A stretch of DNA of 64,000 bases. Origin: an uncultured Erythrobacter sp. (GTDB lineage Bacteria > Pseudomonadota > Alphaproteobacteria > Sphingomonadales > Sphingomonadaceae). Under the pieces are notes generated by a model. The model searched no databases. It was not told where the DNA came from and was given only the letters and a program-made list of their open reading frames with translations. Location: NCBI GenBank assembly GCA_947502305.1, contig CANMZA010000002.1, positions 211,041 to 275,040 of the forward strand, read 5' to 3'. The position numbers and the translations under genes were made by a program. Position 1 is the first letter of the stretch, and each line of letters begins with the position of its first letter. Below, in pieces: positions 16,589-24,558 of this stretch.

Positions 16589-17875
16589 TCACCCATACAT
16601 CCCCCGTTTCGGCCCCAAATACCCAAACAGATACGCGCCAACCTTGCGCATCTGGATCTCCTCTGACCCTTCCGTAATCCGATATCGGCGGTGGTGGCGA
16701 TAGATGTGCTCAAACGGTTTGTGCCTTGAATAGCCGATCCCGCCATGGACTTGCATCGCGCGGTCGGCGGCTTCGCAAACCAGACGGTTTGCCCAGTAAT
16801 TGCACATCGAAACCTTGTCAGAGATCGTCCGCTCAATCTCCTCATGCGGCATATTGTCCATTTGCCACGCGGTCTTAAAGATCAGCAGGCGCAGCATTTC
16901 GCATTGCGTCTCCAGCTCCACCAGAGGGAATTGGATCGCTTGATTGCGGGCGAGTTCGGTGCCGAAAGGCTTGCGTTCCCGTGCATATTTCACGCTCTCA
17001 TCAACGCAGAATTGCGCCGCGCCGCAGCTTGAAGCTGCTTGCCGGATACGGTTTTGGTGGACGAAACTTTGCGCCAGAGACAGGCCCCGCCCTTCCACGC
17101 CGAGGATCGCGCTATCGGGCACCCACACGTCTTTTACCGACAATCGCGGGTGATCGGTGGGCATGTTAAACGTCCACATCCATTCCTCGATCTTGATGCC
17201 CGGATTGGGATTGGGGACAAGGAAACAGGTGATCCCGCTGGCCGCGCCCGCATCGCCGCGGGTGCGGGCGAACATTGCGCAATGCGTGGCGACATGCATG
17301 CCGGTGATCCACATCTTCTCGCCATTGATCAACCAGCCATCGACGCCGTCGCGGGTCTCGCGAACAGCGGTGGTTTCCATATGCGTCGCATCCGAGCCAT
17401 GATCGGGTTCGGTCAAGCCGAAGGCGACGCGGCGTTCACGCTCAAACCCGCCGAGGATGAATTCCTGCTTTTGCTCCTCGGTCCCCCATTGATCGAACAT
17501 GGCAACGAAGGGGAAATTGCCCACGATGCTGTGTTCGTTCTGAAGATCATTGTGCAGGCCCAGACCTTGCCGCGCAAAGTGTTCGCGGATGACCGCCATG
17601 CCGACATTGCTGCCGTCTTGACCGCCATATTTCTTCGGCGCGGAATAGCGCCAATGGCCTGCTTTATCGCTGCGCGCAGTCGCTTCTTTCAGCAGCGCCT
17701 CCCATTCGGGCCGCGGCAATCCGTCCGCCTCAAAATCGGTACGCGCATATTCGCGGCGGTGGTCAAAGAAACGGATATTGTCGTCTTGCTGCTCCAATGG
17801 TTTAATCTCGGCATCAATGAAGGCGTCGAGTTCGGTGAGGTAAGCGGCGAGGTCGGCGGGTATTGCAAAATCCAT
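16589..17875 (-). CDS. Acyl-CoA dehydrogenase family protein (long form)
   Basis: This FAD enzyme of 428 residues is predicted to oxidise an acyl-CoA to the enoyl-CoA. It has the family blocks RVAFGLTEPDHGSDATHMETTA (about 155-176), GWLINGEKMWITGMH, VHQNRIRQAASSCGAAQFCVDESVKYARERKPFGTELARNQA, and AMQVHGGIGYSRHKPFEHIYRHHRRYRITEGSEEIQ with the Glu near the usual catalytic site. The ATG is directly adjacent to the stop of the upstream phosphotransferase gene, so the two form an operon. Such ACAD10/11-like pairs handle 4-hydroxyacyl or branched acyl-CoAs by phosphorylation and elimination; that role here is inference. Confidence 0.9.
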   Translation of the reverse strand: MDFAIPADLAAYLTELDAFIDAEIKPLEQQDDNIRFFDHRREYARTDFEADGLPRPEWEALLKEATARSDKAGHWRYSAPKKYGGQDGSNVGMAVIREHFARQGLGLHNDLQNEHSIVGNFPFVAMFDQWGTEEQKQEFILGGFERERRVAFGLTEPDHGSDATHMETTAVRETRDGVDGWLINGEKMWITGMHVATHCAMFARTRGDAGAASGITCFLVPNPNPGIKIEEWMWTFNMPTDHPRLSVKDVWVPDSAILGVEGRGLSLAQSFVHQNRIRQAASSCGAAQFCVDESVKYARERKPFGTELARNQAIQFPLVELETQCEMLRLLIFKTAWQMDNMPHEEIERTISDKVSMCNYWANRLVCEAADRAMQVHGGIGYSRHKPFEHIYRHHRRYRITEGSEEIQMRKVGAYLFGYLGPKRGMYG

Positions 17876-19228
17876 CTAATCTTTTCCTGTCCACTTTTTG
17901 CGCGCGGCGGCGAGTGCGGGGTATTTGGGGACATCCTGCGTCAATGTCGCCAAAATAGCAGCTCTCAATTCTGCAAGCACGCCTGGCTGTGACAGTGTCA
18001 CTTTTCCGTCCATGATTTGCTGAGCGAGAGGCGCATTTTCGAATGCGGGCATCGCCGCCGGGTTGTAGCGGGAGATCATCCCCAGCGCGTTGCGAGCGAC
18101 CGCATATTGGAACTTATCATGGCCCTCAAAGCGGTCTTTGACCGTTCCAAGCCATTCATAAATTGCAATCGCCAGCTCACCATCTGTGGCTTCGCCCACT
18201 TGCTTGGGCGGCTCGGAAAACTCGGCTGTGCGCGCTTGCTCAGCCTCCGGCAGGTCTTCCTCCAGCAGCAGCAGTAAATCCAATTCCTGCTCGCTCGTTC
18301 GCCGCGAGATCACCACCCGTTCGAGCATCCGATCCGCGCCGCTGCGCCATTGCGCCGCCATTTTGAGGCAGCCCATTGCCCACCAAACTGTCCGGTGGAT
18401 CATCCAGTAACGGAACCGTTTTCGATCCACTTGGATACCGCTTTCCGCCTCATAGGCCGCGAAATATTCCTCCAACGACCCCAGCCCCAAAGCAGGCCGA
18501 TCATACCGAGCAAAGCGCCAAACGGCCATGCAGCCAAACGCCAAATCCTCATGGCGATCACCAAAATGCGCCAGCTCCCAATCGAGCACGCCGGTCAAAT
18601 GCGAATCCTGCGCGAGCAGATTGCCCATGCGGTAATCGCCGTGGATCAGCACCGGCTCAGCCGGTTCCGGACAATTGTCCTCCATCCATTTCAGACCCAG
18701 CGCAATGATCGGACGGTCACCGCCCGCCTCTTCGAATTGCGCGCGCAAATCTGCGGCGGCCTCGCGGTAATCCATCACCGGTACCGCAGAGGGCAGATCA
18801 TCAGGCTTCAGCGAATGAATGCGCGCCAAATCGCGCGCCGCTTGTTTCAGCAGTCCGCTGGCCCCTTCCATTGCGAGGATCTCTTTCGGATTCGGCGTGC
18901 CGGGCAAAGCGCGCATGACAAATCCGCTGCCAATGCCGTCTTCGGGCTCCAATTCTGCGGCCACTTCCGGTGCCGTAACGCCGGCGGAGAATGCAGCGCG
19001 GATCACTGCCGCTTCGACATCGTGGCCAAACGGGCGGCCTTCCATAAATTCAAGGCTAGGCGCGCGGCGCAGGACGAAGGCTTCGTTTTGCCCATCCTTT
19101 GCGCAAGTAAACCGCCAGCTTTCCATGGTCGCGCCTCCGGTTAGCCTTTCCAGAGCGGCGGGCGTGCCCATAGAATTGCGCGCGCAAACGCGCTCCAATC
19201 CGGCCAAGAGTTGATCAGCGCTGATCAT
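17876..19228 (-). CDS. Phosphotransferase (APH-like kinase) paired with acyl-CoA dehydrogenase
   Basis: The start at 19228 (MISADQLLAGLER) follows a TTGGA run; 450 residues. The aminoglycoside phosphotransferase/choline kinase fold is visible: RLTGGATMESWRFTC (glycine-rich loop), FVLRRAP (ATP-binding Lys region altered to Arg), the catalytic loop VLIHGDYRMGNLLAQ (His-Gly-Asp), and GVLDWELAHFGDRHEDLA (metal-binding Asp). This resembles the kinase half of ACAD10/ACAD11. About 110 extra C-terminal residues (PKQVGEATDGELAIAIYEWLG onward) form a separate helical domain. The gene directly precedes the acyl-CoA dehydrogenase, supporting joint action on a hydroxyacyl substrate. Confidence 0.85.
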   Translation of the reverse strand: MISADQLLAGLERVCARNSMGTPAALERLTGGATMESWRFTCAKDGQNEAFVLRRAPSLEFMEGRPFGHDVEAAVIRAAFSAGVTAPEVAAELEPEDGIGSGFVMRALPGTPNPKEILAMEGASGLLKQAARDLARIHSLKPDDLPSAVPVMDYREAAADLRAQFEEAGGDRPIIALGLKWMEDNCPEPAEPVLIHGDYRMGNLLAQDSHLTGVLDWELAHFGDRHEDLAFGCMAVWRFARYDRPALGLGSLEEYFAAYEAESGIQVDRKRFRYWMIHRTVWWAMGCLKMAAQWRSGADRMLERVVISRRTSEQELDLLLLLEEDLPEAEQARTAEFSEPPKQVGEATDGELAIAIYEWLGTVKDRFEGHDKFQYAVARNALGMISRYNPAAMPAFENAPLAQQIMDGKVTLSQPGVLAELRAAILATLTQDVPKYPALAAARKKWTGKD

Positions 19229-19407
19229 AGGTCCAATTTCCAAATGTCTGCGTCACACTCCACGCGCCCACCTGCCAGCTTCTCAGCTTGCTGCGTCCAA
19301 TGTCCTTCACCCGCTCTTCCCCTTTTCCCGTTTCGCTGCGAAGAGTGCACCGGAAACTGGCCCCACCGCAAGGGCTGCAAATTACTAGTGCCGGAGCAGG
19401 AATTGCC

Positions 19408-20751
19408 ATGAAGAAACGCCATATCGCCCTTTCAGCGCTCGCTTTGGTCGGGATCGGCGGGGCCACTGCCGCTTATGTTGCAACGCCCACTGTCCACGAA
19501 GGCTCTCTGGGCGAAGCGCCAGAATTGGGCCGCGCAGGCGAATACACTGTCGGCACTCAGGAAATGGCGTTTGAGCTGCCGGAGCGACTGACCTTCGGCA
19601 AGTTGGATATGGCCACTGGCGGCACGCAAAGCGTGAATCGCACATTGCAAGTCCGCCTATATTACCCCGCGACTGATGCGGCCGTCGGGGCAGAGCCGAT
19701 TGCCTATTCGCACACGATGCAGCCGCCAGAAATGGAGCCGATCACGCTTGAATATTCAGGCCGCGCTTTTGCTGAATTGGCGCCGCTTAGCGAAGGGCAA
19801 TTCCCGCTCGTCATTATGTCCCACGGCTTTAACGGGTGGAACACGCAATTCAGCAATCTTGCCGAACACATCTCCTCGCGCGGTTATGTCGTCGCATCGA
19901 TTGATCATGCGGATATGAAGCTCGAAGGGGCGAGCGATTTCATCCATTCTTTTGCCACCGTTCTCGCCAGCCGCTCGCTGGATCAGCGGCAGGTTTTGGC
20001 ACAAATATTGGCGCGCGCTGCTGCTGAAGATGCGGGGGCTTTCGCCCTCATTGACGCCGAGAATATCGGTTTAATCGGCTATTCAATGGGCGGTTATGGC
20101 GCGCTGGCGACAGCTGGCGGGGACTATGATTATGACGCCGGAACGTTTGACGCGGTGCCCGGTGATGCACTGGCCCCCGTTCGCGCGGCCGCCAGCAGTG
20201 ATGCGGGTATCGACGCTTTGGTCACATTCGCGCCGTGGGGCGGACAGCCGGATAACCGCGTTTGGTCCCCAGACAGCCTCGCCAAGATCACCGCCCCCGT
20301 TTTGATTGTCTCTGGCAGCGAAGACGACGTCGCCAATCACAAAGAGGGCGTTCGCTGGATTTTCGATCAGCTTTCCGGGGCGGGTCGCCACATGCTCGTT
20401 TACCGCGATGCCCGGCACAATATTGTCGGCAATGCCTTCGATTTTGCCGAAGGCGCGCCGTTCCGGGCCATTGAATTTATGAACGAACCTGTTTGGCGGC
20501 AGGACCGGATCAATGGCATCAATCAGCACTTCGTCACCGCCTTTCTGGACCTCAATCTGAAGGGCGATGAAGACATGGCCTCCTATCTCGATGTGCCCAC
20601 TGTGAATGCCAATGACGGCACGTGGGACGTGTCCTTTGGAGAGCAATTGAACGGCAAAATGGCTGGTGAAGAGGAGCCCGATCACTGGCGCGGATTTCAG
20701 CGGCGCTGGGCCTTGGGCCTAGAGATGCACCGCCGCGCCGCAGGGGAATAG
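19408..20751 (+). CDS. Exported alpha/beta hydrolase, PAF-acetylhydrolase/dienelactone-hydrolase-like
   Basis: The ATG at 19408 is chosen for its AGGA site and the signal peptide it opens (MKKRHIALSALALVGIGGATAAYVA). The 447-residue product has an alpha/beta hydrolase core: LVIMSHGFNGWNTQFSNLAEHISSRGYVVASIDHADM (oxyanion region), nucleophile elbow GYSMGGYGA, VLIVSGSEDDVANH (acid) and YRDARHNIVG (His). The overall pattern resembles plasma platelet-activating-factor acetylhydrolase-like bacterial enzymes. The last 100 residues have no clear family. It is monocistronic and ends at a strong bidirectional terminator. Substrate unknown. Confidence 0.8.
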   Translation: MKKRHIALSALALVGIGGATAAYVATPTVHEGSLGEAPELGRAGEYTVGTQEMAFELPERLTFGKLDMATGGTQSVNRTLQVRLYYPATDAAVGAEPIAYSHTMQPPEMEPITLEYSGRAFAELAPLSEGQFPLVIMSHGFNGWNTQFSNLAEHISSRGYVVASIDHADMKLEGASDFIHSFATVLASRSLDQRQVLAQILARAAAEDAGAFALIDAENIGLIGYSMGGYGALATAGGDYDYDAGTFDAVPGDALAPVRAAASSDAGIDALVTFAPWGGQPDNRVWSPDSLAKITAPVLIVSGSEDDVANHKEGVRWIFDQLSGAGRHMLVYRDARHNIVGNAFDFAEGAPFRAIEFMNEPVWRQDRINGINQHFVTAFLDLNLKGDEDMASYLDVPTVNANDGTWDVSFGEQLNGKMAGEEEPDHWRGFQRRWALGLEMHRRAAGE

Positions 20752-20780
20752 ACCCAGCTCAACCCGCTCAACCCAGATAC

Positions 20781-20816
20781 AAAAAGCCCGCCCGGATCGC
20801 TCCGAGCGGGCTTTTT
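20781..20816. terminator. Bidirectional rho-independent terminator
   Basis: A perfect stem (AGCCCGC / GCGGGCT) is flanked by AAAAA on the left and TTTTT on the right, between the convergent hydrolase and aldehyde dehydrogenase genes. It can end both transcripts. Confidence 0.93.
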
Positions 20817-20842
20817 AATGTCAGTCAGAACCCTTCGCAGGA

Positions 20843-22270
20843 TTATGCGACCACGCTGTCTTTCTTGACCGTGATCACCTGAGGATAGGTGAATTCTTTG
20901 AGGCCTTCTTTGCCATATTCAGCGCCAAAGCCCGATTGCTTGTGTCCGCCAAACGGTGCGAATGGCGAAAGGTGCAACGCTTCATTGACCCAGACGGTGC
21001 CGGTTTCCAGCTTCTCTGCCATTTCGACACCCTTGTCGGTATCCGCAGTCCAAACCGCACCGGCGAGGCCGTATTCAGAATTGTTTGCCCGCGCGATGAC
21101 CTCTTCTTCGGTCGAAAATTTCATCAGCGGCATAACCGGTCCAAATTGCTCTTCAGCAACAATCCGCGCGTCTTCTGGCGGGTTGTCCAGGATGGTCAGC
21201 GGCACAAAATAGCCCGATCCAGACGGATCTTTGTCGCCGCCCAGCAGGAATTTATAGCCATTGTCCTTGGCGTCTTCGATCAGTTCCAGAACGCGGTCAT
21301 ATTGTTTCTTGTTCTGGATCGGGCCGACGCCTGTCCCTTGCTGCGCGCCGTCACCCACGGTCACGTTCTTCGCATAGTCCGCAATCGCCTGTGACAATTC
21401 ATCATAGATGTCTTCGTGGATATAAACCCGCTTGGCCGCGATGCAAATTTGGCCCGCATTGCTGAAACTTGCCCAGAACAATTGCTCGGCAACTTTCTTG
21501 GGATCGGCATCCGGCATTACGATCGACGCGTCATTGCCGCCCAATTCCAATGTGATGCGTTTGAGGTCGGCGCTGGCGCCTTCCATGATTTTCTTGCCCG
21601 TCGCGGTGGAGCCGGTGAAGGTGATTTTGTCGATATCGGCATGCGATGTGATCATCGGCCCCAAATCATCTTCGCCGGTAATGATGTTGACGACGCCCGC
21701 AGGCACTTTGTCGGCAATCAATTCTGCGATGCGAAGCGTGGTTAGCGGCGTAAACGGCGATGGTTTCAGCACAATGGTGCAGCCCGACAACATTGCAGGC
21801 GCGATTTTTTGAACGGCCATCATGACCGGGAAGTTCCACGGCACAATCCCGCCAACAACACCAACCGGGACGCGGCGTGTGCGGCTGAGGCGCGCATCGC
21901 TGTCTTCCGTGATTTCATCCGCCAATTCGAGCGTCGATTGCGCGGCGCTCATGCCAGCCGCGCCGTAAATTTCGCCCTTCGCCTGATCATGCGGTTTGCC
22001 CTGTTCGCTCGTCAGCAGCCGGTACAGCTCATCCGCGTTTTCTTTGATCGCGCCAGAAATCGCCATGATCGCGGCGCGGCGTTCCTCAATCGGAGTGTTT
22101 TTCCACGTCTTGAATGCTGCGCGTGCGGCGGCGACGGCGCTGTCCAATTCGCTCTGACCGCAAGCAGGGACCTGACCGATCACTTCTTCATTGGCGGGAT
22201 TGACCACATCGAGCCATTCGCCGGTGGCGACCATCTCGCCATTGATGAGGTTTTTGTATTGAGTGACCAT
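20843..22270 (-). CDS. NAD(P)-dependent aldehyde dehydrogenase (succinate-semialdehyde dehydrogenase-like)
   Basis: A 475-residue aldehyde dehydrogenase starting at 22270, where AGGAGAG precedes MVTQYKNLINGEM. It has the nucleotide-binding motif GGIVPWNFPVMMAVQKIAPAML, FTGSTATGKKIM, the general-base Glu in LELGGNDASIV and the catalytic Cys in SNAGQICIAAKRVYI (Cys at about 275). The C-terminal PFGGHKQSGFGAEYGKEGLKEFTYPQVI is typical of the class that includes succinate-semialdehyde and betaine-aldehyde enzymes. It is a single gene with no pathway neighbours, so the natural aldehyde is not known. A terminator lies 27 nt beyond its stop. Confidence 0.92.
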   Translation of the reverse strand: MVTQYKNLINGEMVATGEWLDVVNPANEEVIGQVPACGQSELDSAVAAARAAFKTWKNTPIEERRAAIMAISGAIKENADELYRLLTSEQGKPHDQAKGEIYGAAGMSAAQSTLELADEITEDSDARLSRTRRVPVGVVGGIVPWNFPVMMAVQKIAPAMLSGCTIVLKPSPFTPLTTLRIAELIADKVPAGVVNIITGEDDLGPMITSHADIDKITFTGSTATGKKIMEGASADLKRITLELGGNDASIVMPDADPKKVAEQLFWASFSNAGQICIAAKRVYIHEDIYDELSQAIADYAKNVTVGDGAQQGTGVGPIQNKKQYDRVLELIEDAKDNGYKFLLGGDKDPSGSGYFVPLTILDNPPEDARIVAEEQFGPVMPLMKFSTEEEVIARANNSEYGLAGAVWTADTDKGVEMAEKLETGTVWVNEALHLSPFAPFGGHKQSGFGAEYGKEGLKEFTYPQVITVKKDSVVA

Positions 22271-22518
22271 GGTACTTCTCTCCTGTATCCCGTGAGGGGT
22301 TTGTCTCTTGCGCATCAAAATGGAGCTTCATGCGCGAAAATCAATCGTAACACTTTGCATGCAGGTTAGCTTTTATAGACCGCCGCTGCTCCTATCAGTT
22401 GCGGCATATATGATTGAGCGCCTGCCTGAATTGCCCGCCTATCTACGTCGCCCCCTACCTACGTTGCAATCCGCAACTCGCATAGTATCAAGGCGCACAA
22501 TGAGGAGAGAGACCCACT

Positions 22519-23223
22519 ATGTCTGAACCAAAACCCGATATCGTCATCTATGGCAGCCCCGTTTCCCCCTTTGTGCGCAAGGTTGCAGGCGTGTGCATCG
22601 AAAAAGACGTGCCCTATGAAATTGAGGGCGTGAATGTCTTTGACCCGCCGGAATGGTTCACGGCCATCTCTCCTATGAAACGTATCCCGGTCATGCGCGA
22701 CCGTTCCATCGCAGAGGAAGGTGTTGACGGGACCATTGCCGATTCGTCTGCAATTTGCGCTTATATCGAACGCAAGCACCCCTCTCCCAGCCTCTATTGC
22801 GGCGATGCCTTTGCGCATGGCCGGGCGCTATTCTTAGAAGAATATGTCGACACATCTTTGGCGATGGCGGGCGGCCTTGGCATTTTCCGCCCGATCTTCT
22901 TTTCTGTGACCGCGGGCAAAGAGCCAGACGTCGCCAAAGCGAAAGAGACATGGGCAAACACATTGCCGCCAATCTTTGCGACTTTGGACAAAGCGCTGGA
23001 GGGGCGTACTTTCTGCGCCGAAGACAGCATTTCGATTGCCGATATTTCGGTGACCTGTGTGCTGATGCAAATCGCATTGGTCGCGGAAATGCCGCTGGGT
23101 GACTATCCCGCGCTGGCCGCGCATTATGAGATGATGGCAGCGCGCCCGTCTATCGCTGGACCGTATGCAAAGGCCGACAGGATGATCCGGAAAGCCTTGC
23201 CCGAGCGGTTTGACCTGACCTAA
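22519..23223 (+). CDS. Glutathione S-transferase family protein
   Basis: A 234-residue cytosolic GST-fold protein. The thioredoxin-like N-terminal domain (about 8-88) has IYGSPVSPFVRKVAGVCIEKDVPYE with a Ser/Cys-free active-site loop, the cis-proline motif KRIPVM, and the glutathione gamma-glutamyl site ADSSAICAYIERKHP. The C-terminal helical domain (95-220) carries the N-capping box SIADISVTCVL. GAGGAGA precedes the ATG. It lies 55 nt ahead of the MTA phosphorylase gene on the same strand; a functional link is not evident. Conjugation substrate is unknown. Confidence 0.88.
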   Translation: MSEPKPDIVIYGSPVSPFVRKVAGVCIEKDVPYEIEGVNVFDPPEWFTAISPMKRIPVMRDRSIAEEGVDGTIADSSAICAYIERKHPSPSLYCGDAFAHGRALFLEEYVDTSLAMAGGLGIFRPIFFSVTAGKEPDVAKAKETWANTLPPIFATLDKALEGRTFCAEDSISIADISVTCVLMQIALVAEMPLGDYPALAAHYEMMAARPSIAGPYAKADRMIRKALPERFDLT

Positions 23224-23278
23224 GGCGCACCGTGAGTTTTCAGGGTGCAAAACCACGAATAAGGAACAGCCGAGTTTT

Positions 23279-24160
23279 ATGGCCAAGGATTGGTGCATCG
23301 GAATTATCGGGGGCTCTGGCCTCTATGATATTGAGGGGATCGAGGATGAGCAGTGGCTCATGATCGACACCCCTTGGGGTGAGCCGTCTGATGAGATCCT
23401 GTGCGGCCGGATCGGCGATGTAAAAGTTCGCTTCTTGCCGCGCCACGGACGGGGACATCCGATCAGCCCGTCTGAGCTCAATTCGCGCGCCAATATTGAT
23501 GCGCTCAAACGCGCCGGTTGCACCGATATTTTGGCCATTTCCGCTGTCGGTTCGTTGCGCGAGGAATTGGAGCCGGGACGCTTCGTGGTCGCCGAACAAT
23601 TCATCGACCGCACCGTCCACCGGGCCTCCAGCTTTTACAGCAGCGGGTTTGTCGCGCATGTCTCAATGGCCGACCCGGTCTGCCCGCGCCTGTCGCAAAT
23701 GGCGGCCAAGGCGGTCACAGCGTGCAAAGGCAAAACCGCGACCGGCGCCACCTATCTGGCGATGGAAGGTCCGCAATTTTCCACCCGCGCGGAAAGCCGG
23801 ATGTATCAGGCATGGGGCGCAGACATAATCGGCATGACGGCGATGCCAGAGGCGAAACTCGCCCGCGAGGCCGAACTGCCTTATGCGCTGATCGGGATGG
23901 TGACGGATTATGATTGCTGGCGCGTCGATGAAAACGGCGTTGGCGATGCCGTTGATGTGACCCAAGTGGTCGCACAGATGCAGGAAAACGGCCAATTGGC
24001 GCGCGAGACTGTGCTGAAATTTATCGAGAAACTGCCAAAGACACGCAAGGCTTCCCCGATTGACACGGTGCTCGATGATGCTGTGATCACCGCTCCGGAA
24101 GAGCATGATCCGCAAGTGGTCGCCAAATTGGACGCGGTGGCTGGCCGGATCTTGGCCTAA
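23279..24160 (+). CDS. mtnP: S-methyl-5'-thioadenosine phosphorylase
   Basis: It splits methylthioadenosine, the by-product of polyamine and homoserine-lactone synthesis, into adenine and methylthioribose-1-phosphate. The 293-residue product has GIIGGSGLYDIEG (phosphate loop), FLPRHGRGHPISPSELNSRANI, ISAVGSLREEL, and the substrate motifs YLAMEGPQFSTRAESRMYQ, GMTAMPEAKLAREAELPYALIGMVTDYDCW. These match MTAP rather than purine nucleoside phosphorylase. GGAACAG precedes the ATG. The other mtn salvage genes are absent nearby. Its 3' end overlaps that of the convergent YciI-like gene by 4 nt. Confidence 0.93.
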   Translation: MAKDWCIGIIGGSGLYDIEGIEDEQWLMIDTPWGEPSDEILCGRIGDVKVRFLPRHGRGHPISPSELNSRANIDALKRAGCTDILAISAVGSLREELEPGRFVVAEQFIDRTVHRASSFYSSGFVAHVSMADPVCPRLSQMAAKAVTACKGKTATGATYLAMEGPQFSTRAESRMYQAWGADIIGMTAMPEAKLAREAELPYALIGMVTDYDCWRVDENGVGDAVDVTQVVAQMQENGQLARETVLKFIEKLPKTRKASPIDTVLDDAVITAPEEHDPQVVAKLDAVAGRILA

Positions 24161-24450
24161 TCGTCTTTCCAGCGGCCCCGCACCGGCTCAAACCGATCAA
24201 CCCGGATTGATTGCCACACGCCGCCGGTCACATAGGGATCGTCATTGACCGTGGCGCGCGCGGCGGCTTCGTCTTCTGCCTCGATGATCAAAACCGATCC
24301 GACAAAATCCCCTTTGTCATTCATAAGCGGCCCGGCGACCGCGTAATTGTCGGTGTGCTGCGCCATAAATTCGCGCTGCGCCTTTTTGTGGATCGCGCGC
24401 AATTTATCGCTGTGTTCGCCGTCACGGCAATAGAAGCAAAACAGGGCCAT
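24157..24450 (-). CDS. YciI-like (YCII) domain protein
   Basis: A 97-residue ferredoxin-like fold protein of the YCII family: FCFYCRDGEHSDKLRAIHKKAQREFMAQH at the start, GPLMNDKGDFVGSVLIIEAEDEAAARATVNDDPYVTGGVWQSIRVDRFE after it. The GPL and DPY motifs and the spacing are family-typical; the Asp of DPY is often considered catalytic. Function is unknown; some members are fused to transcription regulators. It converges on mtnP with a 4-nt overlap. Confidence 0.85.
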   Translation of the reverse strand: MALFCFYCRDGEHSDKLRAIHKKAQREFMAQHTDNYAVAGPLMNDKGDFVGSVLIIEAEDEAAARATVNDDPYVTGGVWQSIRVDRFEPVRGRWKDD

Positions 24451-24558
24451 AAGCGCAGACTAACATAAGACGGCGATTTTGGAACACTCACTTTGCTTGA
24501 TCGCGCGCAAATGCGGGTCCAAATGGGCGCGATCAAAGCGACTCGTCAAACGACGCTA

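Noticed and set aside
17039..17992. A 317-codon frame opposite the acyl-CoA dehydrogenase
   Set aside because: Shadow of the real gene, whose motifs are clear on the minus strand.
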